Origin: an uncultured Draconibacterium sp.
GTDB lineage: Bacteria; Bacteroidota; Bacteroidia; Bacteroidales; Prolixibacteraceae
Direction: 5' to 3'
NCBI RefSeq assembly: GCF_913060805.1
Contig: NZ_CAJXTC010000018.1
Span: 1-64,000 of the forward strand
Length of the DNA stretch: 64,000 nucleotides
A program made the position numbers and the translations under genes. The notes beneath the pieces were generated by a model. That model was not told the origin of the DNA. It saw only the letters and a program-made list of their open reading frames with translations, and searched no databases. Positions 5,935-13,795 of the stretch are shown here, one piece after another. Numbering within the stretch: position 1 is the first letter of the stretch; each line of letters begins with the position of its first letter.

Positions 5935-7164
5935 TTAAACTTTTCCCCAGGTGTTATTCATTTCCTTTGTTTTCATTTCGTCAACAATGGAAATGTATTT
6001 CCGGAGTGTTTTTTCTTCTCGAATGCCGGTTATTTCCTGCACAACCTTTTGTGTCATTCCCAGGTAAAGGCTCATGCTTATGAAAGTTTTTCTAGATACG
6101 TGGGCGGTAATAACCTCGTGTTTGAGAAAGGTTTTTTCGGTGAATTTATTACCTGAATGCGTGGAAATAGTAACCGGTGCTTTTATTTCTGCAGCTTTGC
6201 AGGCTTTTTTAATGTAGTCGTTAAACTTTTGGTTGCTTATCCTGGGGAGGATCCAAACCGGTTGATGCTTATATTTTTCAACTATTTTCTTTGATCGATC
6301 AACTAAAGGGATCCTTACCGGCTCTTTTACTTTTTTCATAGTAATTACCAGCTGATCATTAACGATCCAGTCGCGTCGTGCCCGTTGCAGATCTGAGAAT
6401 CTTAAACCGGTGAGACATCCAAAACAGAAGATATCTCGCACCCGGGCCAACTTTTTATCTGTGAATTCAAAATCGTAGAGTGTTTTAAATTCGTCGATAG
6501 TAAGAATTATTGGGGTGATATCTTTTTCGGTAGCCTTATATTTTGGAATCGATCCATCAAAGTAATTTCTTTCCTGGCTCCAGCTTAGAAATCGTTTAAA
6601 GACTTTTACGGTTTGGGCGAAAGTGTTGTTTGAGTGCTTTTTTTTGCCAGAGTACTCTTTCATTTTATCGAAGAGCTGCACATCGATATTTTGAAAGGTG
6701 ATGTTGTATTTCGTTTTTTCGCTAAAAGCTTGTACAAAATTGTACACAGTGTTGCGGCGGCGGTAGGTGTTATTCTCGAAATTATTTTTGGAGTATTCCA
6801 CAAATTCTGAAAAAGCGTCCAATACTTTTATTTCTGGAATATTTGGTGAACGTTTGCCTTGAATGGGATCGATGCCGCTCAATATCATTTTTATTGCGTT
6901 TTCGATATCCGGGTATTTATTCAGCTGGCAGTAGTTGTCGAATGTGAGCATTAACGACTTGAGGTGCTGTATTGTGGCGTTTTTTGCTTTGTATTGTTTG
7001 TATGAGCTTTTTATTCTTTGCTTTTCATCGTCCCAGTCGTCAACGTTTACCCTCGCAATCGATTTATAGTACCGCTTTTTGTTGTAAATCACCTTAGCCA
7101 TAACCGGCGACGTTCCCTTCTTCCCTTTAGATGAAGTATTAAGGTAAAAGCTTATATTTGGCAT
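5935..7164 (-). CDS. Tyrosine site-specific integrase
   Basis: This 409-aa protein has the three-part layout of Bacteroidota element integrases: an arm-binding N-terminal domain (about 1-90), a SAM-like core-binding domain (about 110-210), and a catalytic domain. Catalytic residues are visible: Arg in GCLTGLRFSDL, His355-x-x-Arg358 in HVSRKTF, and Tyr390 in TLRKYISI. The gene is the outermost gene of the element, reads leftward, and begins about 170 bp from a tRNA-3'-end-like sequence at 7336-7354. That is the classic position for an integrase next to its attachment site. Confidence 0.95.
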   Translation of the reverse strand: MPNISFYLNTSSKGKKGTSPVMAKVIYNKKRYYKSIARVNVDDWDDEKQRIKSSYKQYKAKNATIQHLKSLMLTFDNYCQLNKYPDIENAIKMILSGIDPIQGKRSPNIPEIKVLDAFSEFVEYSKNNFENNTYRRRNTVYNFVQAFSEKTKYNITFQNIDVQLFDKMKEYSGKKKHSNNTFAQTVKVFKRFLSWSQERNYFDGSIPKYKATEKDITPIILTIDEFKTLYDFEFTDKKLARVRDIFCFGCLTGLRFSDLQRARRDWIVNDQLVITMKKVKEPVRIPLVDRSKKIVEKYKHQPVWILPRISNQKFNDYIKKACKAAEIKAPVTISTHSGNKFTEKTFLKHEVITAHVSRKTFISMSLYLGMTQKVVQEITGIREEKTLRKYISIVDEMKTKEMNNTWGKV

Positions 7165-7335
7165 AGTTTGATTTTGTTTCTATGTCATAAATTTACAATT
7201 CTGGTAGCATTTTGGTAGTTCTTTTCAGAATAAATTTCATAAAAGCCTACAAAAAATTAATAAACAAAAATGCTGTAAAGAGCAGAATGTCAGTAATATT
7301 AGACAATTCTATAAAAGGCGGTAAAATAGTATATA

Positions 7336-7354
7336 ATTCCCGTCGGGACTACAA
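7336..7354 (+). other. Putative attachment site: tRNA 3'-end copy
   Basis: ATTCCCGTCGGGACTACAA resembles the last ~18 bases of a tRNA: T-stem strand CCCGT, acceptor strand CGGGACT, discriminator A. No tRNA body precedes it; the bases upstream are AT-rich element DNA. A strong terminator follows immediately. This is what remains at one end when an element integrates into the 3' end of a tRNA gene. The intact tRNA gene should lie at the other end, outside the window. The tRNA identity cannot be read. Confidence 0.65.
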
Positions 7355-7380
7355 AGGTCGCTGATTATCAGTGGCCTTTT
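7353..7380 (+). terminator. Rho-independent terminator (originally of the target tRNA)
   Basis: AAAGGTCGCTGA (7353-7364) pairs with TCAGTGGCCTTT (7368-7379) with two G-U pairs and a 3-nt loop, followed by a T-rich run. It lies directly after the tRNA-like 3' end and reads rightward. It may also serve the leftward aldo/keto reductase gene, which ends at 7391. Confidence 0.75.
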
Positions 7381-7390
7381 GTTTTTTTAG

Positions 7391-8299
7391 TCAACCATGC
7401 ATAAATACCGGCCTGGTATTTTGGGCCAATGCCAGCAATTCTTTTGTCTCTTCTTCTTCAATCGGGTTAAAATCCTGCATAAACTCCAGGGCTTTTAAAA
7501 AGAGCGTGTATTCTCCCGGAGGAATGGCTGCGGTTACGTTCTTCGATAAAGTGTAACGAAGTGCCTGTTTCATTATCTTCTCATCGTCGATGGGTTTGTA
7601 CCAGCAATTTTTAAATATCAGGTCTTCCTTTTCTCCAAACGTAGTTAGTGCCATGGCTTTTAAAGCCAAAATTCCGATACCCTGTTTTTCGGCTTCGGCA
7701 TACACCTGTGGCCCAAAGACACCGGCATTCCAGCAGGCAAAATTAATGGGGAACAGTATGGAATCGAACTCAAAATTCTTTAGTGCAAATAAAGCTGCTT
7801 TAACCGAGTGCGCCGAAAATCCAATATGTTTTATTTTTCCATCTCTTTTGGCTTTTACCAGGGTTTCCAGCGCACCGTTTTTACCAAAAACAGTTTGTAC
7901 TTCTTCGTCGGTAGTTAGCTCGTGTAGCTGGTATAAATCAAAATAATCGGTCTGTAGTTTTTGCAGCGAGTTCTCCAGATCCGTTTGTGCTCCGGCAGCA
8001 TCACGTTGCCGGGTTTTGCAGGCCAGAAACGAATTCTTTCGGTAGGGCTTTAGTGCGGGGCCCAAACGGTCTTCTGCATTTCCGTATTTGGGTGCCACGT
8101 CGAAATAATTTACACCTAAATCAAAAGCTTTGGCCACCAATTCGTTGGCAAATTCCTGTGGATTATCGTTAAGCATAATGCCTCCAAATCCAAGTATGGA
8201 AAGTTCTTCGTTGGTTTTGCCTAATTTTCGTTTGGGAATGGAATAATCAGTAGGGAAATCTTTGCCGAATTCTTTTATGGCGGAAATGGGTGTATTCAT
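7391..8299 (-). CDS. Aldo/keto reductase
   Basis: This 302-aa cytoplasmic NAD(P)H-dependent oxidoreductase has a (beta/alpha)8 barrel. The family's catalytic tetrad is visible: Asp and Tyr in NYFDVAPKYG, Lys in LACKTRQR, and His in LYQLHEL. It starts at ATG 8299 and has a typical length for Bacteroidota 'aldo/keto reductase family' proteins with a short N-terminal extension. It is a single gene next to the mobile-element boundary. The natural substrate cannot be predicted; general carbonyl detoxification or sugar metabolism are possible. Confidence 0.9.
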   Translation of the reverse strand: MNTPISAIKEFGKDFPTDYSIPKRKLGKTNEELSILGFGGIMLNDNPQEFANELVAKAFDLGVNYFDVAPKYGNAEDRLGPALKPYRKNSFLACKTRQRDAAGAQTDLENSLQKLQTDYFDLYQLHELTTDEEVQTVFGKNGALETLVKAKRDGKIKHIGFSAHSVKAALFALKNFEFDSILFPINFACWNAGVFGPQVYAEAEKQGIGILALKAMALTTFGEKEDLIFKNCWYKPIDDEKIMKQALRYTLSKNVTAAIPPGEYTLFLKALEFMQDFNPIEEEETKELLALAQNTRPVFMHG

Positions 8300-8476
8300 G
8301 CTATTGGTTTAATTTATTCGAATTGCTATCAAAGCTACAATTTTTTCTGAAGGATATAAAAAGCATTGCATTTACAAGCCTTTTGTAAAACAGACACATT
8401 AAAAGCCTGTTAAGCCGATTTCGAAGCATGAAAAATGTGAAAAAGTCTAAAAAAACAGAAAAATATTTCTCAATGT

Positions 8477-8507
8477 TTTGATAACTAAATACTTTTTCGT
8501 TCATTTG
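8477..8507 (+). promoter_or_regulatory. Candidate promoter of a small RNA
   Basis: TTTG at 8477-8480 and TTCATTTG at 8500-8507 are separated by 19 bp, matching the Bacteroidota -33 TTTG / -7 TAnnTTTG pattern with one mismatch. No protein gene follows; the next feature is a paired-hairpin sequence ending in a terminator. Confidence 0.45.
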
Positions 8508-8513
8508 TAATGT

Positions 8514-8586
8514 CGTGCGTTCAGCACGATGTGTGTTTGGGGGTTAACATTAGTAAAAGGGCAGTTGTTGAACTGCCCTTTCTTCG
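8514..8586 (+). ncRNA. Candidate small RNA (~70 nt, two hairpins)
   Basis: Downstream of the candidate promoter is a ~70-nt unit. It has a 5-bp hairpin CGTGC-GTTCA-GCACG (8515-8529), a single-stranded linker, then an 11-bp hairpin AAAGGGCAGTT / AACTGCCCTTT (8556-8581) running into T-rich sequence. The neighbouring gene on the left reads away and the next gene starts more than 300 bp to the right, so this terminator has no protein gene to end. An intergenic small RNA is the simplest reading. No known family was recognised. Promoter, hairpins and terminator are seen; transcription is inferred. Confidence 0.45.
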
Positions 8587-8801
8587 TTTTTATACACACT
8601 CTTTTCGTTAAAATCTTGATTAATCATTCCTATTGTTTTTAATAATTTAAGTATTGTTAATTAGTTGTTCTGTAGTTGTTTAGATGAAAAATTATGTGCT
8701 CGAATATACGTGTTTACACTTATTTATTGTACCTTGTAAAGGTTAAACTTAATGTGCTGTATATAGACTTTAGCAAGCATTAAGAGAAACACATTCATAA
8801 T

Positions 8802-8823
8802 AGGCCGGTTATTGAACCGGCCT
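8802..8823 (+). terminator. Second orphan hairpin before the FGE gene
   Basis: AGGCCGGTT (8802-8810) pairs with AACCGGCCT (8815-8823) over a 4-nt loop, followed by TTACTTTT. It resembles the hairpin at 8556-8581 in layout but not in sequence. It lies 73 bp before the FGE start codon. It could end a second small RNA or act as an attenuator. The DNA from 8587 to 8801 shows no gene. Confidence 0.5.
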
Positions 8824-8896
8824 TTACTTTTGAAAAAAATACCAATAAACCTTTTGTTCGATTTCAGGTTATAGATAGAAATTTTAACCTGGCAAA

Positions 8897-10015
8897 ATGT
8901 ATCGATTATTTCCCTTGCTTTTTGTGGTGCTTGTTGTGTTCGTAGCTTGTAATTCGAAAAAAGAATCAAAAACTGCAGTTGTTGATAGTAATCAGGACTT
9001 ATCCTGTTGTAATGTAAATTCAAAATCGCGCTTTTTTGTACAGGCCGATTCGTCGGAGATTATTCCGCAAATTACCGGAACCGAAGGAATGGTTTTTATT
9101 GAAGGAGGCACTTTTGAAATGGGCGCTGACAACGACCAGGCCCGACCCGATGAATTTCCCAAGCACCCTGTAAAAGTGAATAGTTTTTGGATGGACGTGC
9201 ATGAAGTAACCAATGCGCAATTCAAAAAATTTGTGGATGAAACCGGCTACATCACTGAAGCCGAAAAGGATATTGACTGGGAAGTGATGAAAACACAGGT
9301 CCCGCCGGGTACGGCAAAGCCACCGGCAGAAATGTTAAAAGCCGGATCGATGGTTTTTACGCCGCCGTCGCAGGCTGTTCCGCTAAACGATTATTCGCAG
9401 TGGTGGTCGTGGGTGGTTGGTGCCAACTGGAAACATCCTGAAGGGCCTGAAAGTACGATCTTTGGTCGCGAGAATCATCCGGTAGTTCATATTTGCTGGA
9501 ATGATGCAGTTGCATACTGTAAATGGGCAGGAAAACGATTACCAACCGAGGCCGAGTGGGAATTTGCTGCGCGCGGCGGACTGGAAAACAATATTTATCC
9601 GTGGGGAAACGAACACATTGAAGACGGCTCGCCAAAAGCGAATTCGTGGAACGGACATTTTCCGAATATGAATACGCAAAAGGATGGTTTTTACAGCACC
9701 GCTCCTGTTGAATCGTATGCTCCGAATCCGTACAAACTTTACGATATGGCCGGAAATGTTTGGGAATGGACTGCAGATTGGTACGATATGGACTACTACA
9801 AAAGTTTGCCAACCAATAAAGTTACTGCTGATCCGAAAGGACCGGAAAAAAGTAACGATGCACGAAATCCTTACGACAAACGAAAAACTATTCGTGGCGG
9901 ATCATTTTTATGTAACGACAGTTACTGCTCGAGTTACCGGGTGGCAGCGCGTATGCCCGGCGAAATTTACACCGGAATGAGCCACACCGGATTCAGGTGC
10001 GTAAAAGATGAGTAG
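8897..10015 (+). CDS. Formylglycine-generating enzyme (sulfatase-maturing), lipoprotein
   Basis: This 372-aa protein has a lipoprotein signal (lipobox FVAC, Cys18) followed by a SUMF1/FGE domain from about residue 62 (GMVFIEGGTFEMG) to the end. The C-terminal part carries both catalytic cysteines of true FGE (Cys339 and Cys344 in FLCNDSYCSSYR); many FGE-like proteins lack them. FGE oxidises the Cys in sulfatase C-x-(P/A)-x-R motifs to formylglycine using O2 and copper. Two sulfatases with CTAGR motifs lie 25 kb downstream. As a periplasm-facing lipoprotein it would act on exported sulfatases. Confidence 0.9.
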   Translation: MYRLFPLLFVVLVVFVACNSKKESKTAVVDSNQDLSCCNVNSKSRFFVQADSSEIIPQITGTEGMVFIEGGTFEMGADNDQARPDEFPKHPVKVNSFWMDVHEVTNAQFKKFVDETGYITEAEKDIDWEVMKTQVPPGTAKPPAEMLKAGSMVFTPPSQAVPLNDYSQWWSWVVGANWKHPEGPESTIFGRENHPVVHICWNDAVAYCKWAGKRLPTEAEWEFAARGGLENNIYPWGNEHIEDGSPKANSWNGHFPNMNTQKDGFYSTAPVESYAPNPYKLYDMAGNVWEWTADWYDMDYYKSLPTNKVTADPKGPEKSNDARNPYDKRKTIRGGSFLCNDSYCSSYRVAARMPGEIYTGMSHTGFRCVKDE

Positions 10016-10024
10016 TTAGCCTGA

Positions 10025-10906
10025 TCAATAGATTTTTATACGCTCCTTGGTCAGGTTTTTCATCCACTGGTTTACCACAAACTCGTTTTGCTCCATCCAT
10101 TTTTTAACGCCTTCAACCGGATCTTCGCTTAAACTGATTTCGTACACAAGGCTGTTTAGCTGGTTTTCAGATAGCTGCATACGCTCGAAAAAGCGAACTG
10201 CATTGGGGTGCTCTTCTTCAAGGTTTTTAGTGGCAATGGTGTAAATGTTTTCTTTCTGTCCGAAAATATTATCCGGATCATCTAAAAAACGGATGTTGTA
10301 GCGCGCAAATATCCAGTGCGGTTCCCAGCCGGTTACCACAATGTCTTTGCGTCGTTGAATGGAATCGCCAAGCTGTTCAACCATTTTTTCTTCCGAAAGT
10401 GTTAGCAGCGTTTTTGCAGGGGCATATTTGTTAATAGCTGCCTGTGCTTTTTGCATTACCCCGGCTCCGGCGTCAATTCCTACAATCGGGTGAGCATAGT
10501 TTTTCAGGTCGGCTACCGATTGTAGCTCGCTGTAAGCAGGAACAACAAGCCCGGTGCGTGCTTCGGGATAAGTAATTCCCAGCATTTCCAGGTTATCCTT
10601 ATGCTTGTCGAAATATTGTTTATGCGTTTCGGGCAACCAGGCGTCGGTAAAAACGTCGGCCTCGCTGTTGGCCACTTCGCGGTAAGCTTCTTCTACATCG
10701 GTCATTTTTAGCGTAACCTTGTAGTCCATATGTTCTTCGAGCAAAACAGACGACAAGTAAGTGATGGCAACACTTTCCGACCAATCGGTGTAAACAATTT
10801 TTAGCGAACGCTCATCTTCCGGTTTGGTGCCTGTTTTACATGATGAAAATAGGGCGAGCAAGATGATCAGTGCTGATGTTTTAGAAAAATATTGTGTCAT
10901 TTTCAT
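10025..10906 (-). CDS. OpuAC/ProX-like betaine-binding lipoprotein
   Basis: This 293-aa protein has a lipobox (FSSC) and an OpuAC-type ligand-binding domain. Aromatic-rich motifs typical of quaternary-amine binding are visible: YTDWSESVA near the N-terminus, VFTDAWLPETH, and VVTGWEPHWIFARY. Members bind glycine betaine, choline or proline betaine outside the inner membrane and normally feed an ABC transporter. No ABC ATPase or permease gene lies nearby. Instead it follows a universal stress protein and a BCCT transporter on the same strand (6-bp and 19-bp gaps), so it is the third gene of a betaine-related operon. Confidence 0.85.
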   Translation of the reverse strand: MKMTQYFSKTSALIILLALFSSCKTGTKPEDERSLKIVYTDWSESVAITYLSSVLLEEHMDYKVTLKMTDVEEAYREVANSEADVFTDAWLPETHKQYFDKHKDNLEMLGITYPEARTGLVVPAYSELQSVADLKNYAHPIVGIDAGAGVMQKAQAAINKYAPAKTLLTLSEEKMVEQLGDSIQRRKDIVVTGWEPHWIFARYNIRFLDDPDNIFGQKENIYTIATKNLEEEHPNAVRFFERMQLSENQLNSLVYEISLSEDPVEGVKKWMEQNEFVVNQWMKNLTKERIKIY

Positions 10907-10912
10907 AGTAGT

Positions 10913-11833
10913 TTATTGGAATAATCTTTTTAGAAAAACGATTGCTTTGCTCCTGTCGTTTACAATCAGTACCGGGATGTTTTTATCCGATTCAGCCAGC
11001 TTTTCAGATGTTGTATCGATCAGAATATCAGCCAGTCCCGATTTTAATGAGGAGCCAATTACAATCATGTCAGCACCAGTGTTCAGCGCCTTGCGGTACA
11101 AAATCTGGTCTTCTTCATTTTCGGCATCAACCGAGTACGAGAACTCAATTTCATCTGCTTCGTGTTTGTATTGTTTTTTGAATTTGGTAAACTCCTTAGT
11201 GCTGATTTTCTCCACGTATTTACTTAGTTTTTCGTCTTTTTCGAGATCAACCTGTGGGAAATAACCAACAGGCAATTTGTGGGTATGATGACAAGCCACA
11301 TTTGCACCGGTTAGTTCTTTTAAGCGGAAAGCCATTTGCAGGGCCATTTCGCTGGCTTTTGAAAAATCCATTCGCACCAAAAGGTTTTCAATGCGATCGT
11401 GAACAGATTCGGATACCAGCAATACCGACGATGGCATAATGCCAATTACTTTTCGTACCACACTTCCGTTTCCTTCATAACCCATTTTCTTGCCCATCAA
11501 AGTCAGGGTGGTATGGTTTTCTTGTGCATACTTCACAATGCTTTCCATTGTGTAGCCTTCTTTAACTACCACCTTCACCTGTACATCGGAAGTAGGATTG
11601 CATTGCTCGTTTATTTTTTCCTGCAGTTCCTCGCGGATAATTTCAGGCACGGGCTCGTCCAGTTCCGGATAAGCTTCAAGTATTTCTTTCGGAATATCGT
11701 AAGGGCGCATTACATGCAGGAATGTTATACTATCCGGTTTAATTTTATTCACCAGAAGTCCGGCATAACGAATAAGCGAATCGTCCATCTCGGTAAGGTC
11801 GAGGCACACCAGAATGTGATTTAATCGATACAT
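10913..11833 (-). CDS. Universal stress protein, tandem UspA domains
   Basis: This 306-aa cytoplasmic protein has two UspA domains, about 1-140 and 150-290. The first starts YRLNHILVCLDLTEMD. The second carries the better nucleotide-binding-type end, TGADMIVIGSSLKSGLADI. It has no signal or membrane segment. It lies between a BCCT transporter and an OpuAC-like binding protein with short gaps, suggesting co-expression during osmotic stress. UspA proteins often accompany transporters and may sense ATP or AMP to adjust them; that role here is inferred. Confidence 0.85.
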   Translation of the reverse strand: MYRLNHILVCLDLTEMDDSLIRYAGLLVNKIKPDSITFLHVMRPYDIPKEILEAYPELDEPVPEIIREELQEKINEQCNPTSDVQVKVVVKEGYTMESIVKYAQENHTTLTLMGKKMGYEGNGSVVRKVIGIMPSSVLLVSESVHDRIENLLVRMDFSKASEMALQMAFRLKELTGANVACHHTHKLPVGYFPQVDLEKDEKLSKYVEKISTKEFTKFKKQYKHEADEIEFSYSVDAENEEDQILYRKALNTGADMIVIGSSLKSGLADILIDTTSEKLAESDKNIPVLIVNDRSKAIVFLKRLFQ

Positions 11834-11852
11834 GTTTATACTTTTTAAAGGG

Positions 11853-13514
11853 TTATGAATTGTCTTTATTCTCTTGTGGTTTTGGCACCGATTGCGTTTT
11901 GCCGCGTTTTTGCAACATTTTCGAAATCGTATCCAGGTATTCTTTGTGTTCTTTTTCGCGTTTAACTTCCATTAAATCGCGGTGTTCGGCACGTAATCCT
12001 TTTAACAGGCTCCAAACCAAAAACAACAGTATAATGGCAAATGGCAAGCCGGTTGATATTGCTGCTGTTTGCAAAGCTCCCAGTCCGCCGCCAACTAATA
12101 ACACTGCCGCAACTGCTCCCTCGGTTAATGCCCAAAAAATACGTTGAGGAACCGGAGCATCCAGTTTTCCGCCGGCTGTTAATGAGTCGACTACCAATGA
12201 ACCCGAGTCGGACGAGGTAATAAAAAAGCTGGTTACCAAAATCACTCCAACCGTTGAAGTTACGGTTGATATTGGAAATTGTTCCAGCAAAACATACAAC
12301 GATGTGGCAACATTATCGGTTACAGCACCGGCAACATCGGCTATCGAGTTCAGCTCGAGGAACATGGCGCTTCCACCAAATGTCGACAGCCACAAAAAGG
12401 TAATGAGTGTGGGTACGATCAACACGCCCAAAACAAACTCCTTTAATGTGCGACCTCGCGAAATACGGGCGATAAACATTCCAACAAATGGCGACCAGCT
12501 AATCCACCACGCCCAGTAGAAAACGGTCCAGTCGTTTTGCCAGTCCGATTGTTGGTAGGTTTCAGTCCAGGTCGACAGTTCAAAAAACTTCTGAACGTAT
12601 CCTCCAAGGTTCTGGATAAACGAATCGAAAATAAAAAGTGTTGGTCCTACAATTATCATGAACAGCAGAAATACCGCTGCAATGATCATGTTCAGCTCAC
12701 TTAAACGTTTTACACCGCCACTCAGTCCGGCAACTACCGAACCAGTTGCGGCAAAAGTGATGACGGTGATAAGAATAACCTGCGAGGTAATGGTGTCGGG
12801 CATGTTAAAGAGGTGGGCCAACCCGGCACTTACCTGCTGCACGCCCATTCCGAGCGATGTTGCCAAACCAAAAAGTGTGGCAACCACAGCCAGTACATTA
12901 ATTGCTTTTCCCCACGGGCCATAGATTTTTCTTCCTAAAAGCGGGTAAAAAATGGAACTGATGGTAAGTGGTAATTTTTTGTTGAAAGTAAAAAATGCCA
13001 GCGCCATTCCTACCAAAGCGTAAATTCCCCAGGCGTGCAATCCCCAGTGTAGAAAGGTAATTTCGAGCGACATGCGGGCAGCTTCCACTGTTCGGCCTTC
13101 GCCGCTTGGCGGATGAATAAAGTGGTTGATGGGTTCGCCAACACTCCAGAATAAAATACCAATTCCCATACCCGCACTAAAAAGCATGGCAAACCAAGCT
13201 CCTTTCGAGAATTCGGGTTTTGCCTTGGCGCCACCCAGTCTTATTTTTCCGAACTTGCTAAAAGCGATAAACAAAACAAAAAAGAGGAATATATTTACGG
13301 AGATCACAAAAAACCAGCCGCCATAATCCGATATTGAGGTTTGAATAGTGGAGAAGACTTTGTTCATGGGTTGCCCAACAATTAGTGTAACCGCAATAAA
13401 AAGAACGATTAATATTGCGGCAGGCCAAAAAACAGGGCCGTCTACATCAAAATATTTGTTGTTGCTTACCAGGTGTGCTTCCCCTTTGTGAGGAACATTT
13501 TCTTTTTTTGCCAT
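11853..13514 (-). CDS. BCCT-family betaine/choline/carnitine transporter
   Basis: This 553-aa protein has about 12 transmembrane segments and the LeuT-like fold of BCCT carriers. The glycine-rich TM3 motif GMGIGILFWSVGEP and the Trp-rich TM8 motif FYWAWWISWSPFVGMFIARIS, which form the substrate and ion sites, are intact. The GMGIG pattern is typical of sodium-coupled betaine carriers. It is the first gene of a leftward operon with UspA and an OpuAC-like lipoprotein, which supports osmoprotectant uptake. The C-terminal tail is basic and charged, as in osmoregulated members such as BetP. Confidence 0.93.
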   Translation of the reverse strand: MAKKENVPHKGEAHLVSNNKYFDVDGPVFWPAAILIVLFIAVTLIVGQPMNKVFSTIQTSISDYGGWFFVISVNIFLFFVLFIAFSKFGKIRLGGAKAKPEFSKGAWFAMLFSAGMGIGILFWSVGEPINHFIHPPSGEGRTVEAARMSLEITFLHWGLHAWGIYALVGMALAFFTFNKKLPLTISSIFYPLLGRKIYGPWGKAINVLAVVATLFGLATSLGMGVQQVSAGLAHLFNMPDTITSQVILITVITFAATGSVVAGLSGGVKRLSELNMIIAAVFLLFMIIVGPTLFIFDSFIQNLGGYVQKFFELSTWTETYQQSDWQNDWTVFYWAWWISWSPFVGMFIARISRGRTLKEFVLGVLIVPTLITFLWLSTFGGSAMFLELNSIADVAGAVTDNVATSLYVLLEQFPISTVTSTVGVILVTSFFITSSDSGSLVVDSLTAGGKLDAPVPQRIFWALTEGAVAAVLLVGGGLGALQTAAISTGLPFAIILLFLVWSLLKGLRAEHRDLMEVKREKEHKEYLDTISKMLQKRGKTQSVPKPQENKDNS

Positions 13515-13795
13515 AATCTTTTTTTAAGTGATATATGCCTGATCAATAGATTGTTTTATGTCGTTTTTCTTTTTCGATACCTATTTTATGTATAAGACTT
13601 TTAAAGTTTGATTTTGAGAAAATTTTATTTCGACGAATAAAAAAGATAGCCACTCAAAAACTCCTGAAATAAAAGTCTGTGATGAGGAGAGTACCATTTT
13701 TTTTGCAGAAATCCAAAAAATAAATTCGTGACTTCGCATAATTATTCCGAACTTTTGGAATTATAATCAAATTTTAAATACTTAAATAAAACAGA

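Noticed and set aside
7336-7354. A complete tRNA gene
   Set aside because: Only the last ~18 bases fit; no anticodon, D or full T arm precedes them.
8301-8504. A 67-codon minus-strand gene
   Set aside because: Phe/Leu-rich with no start context, overlaps the candidate small-RNA promoter, no neighbours in frame.
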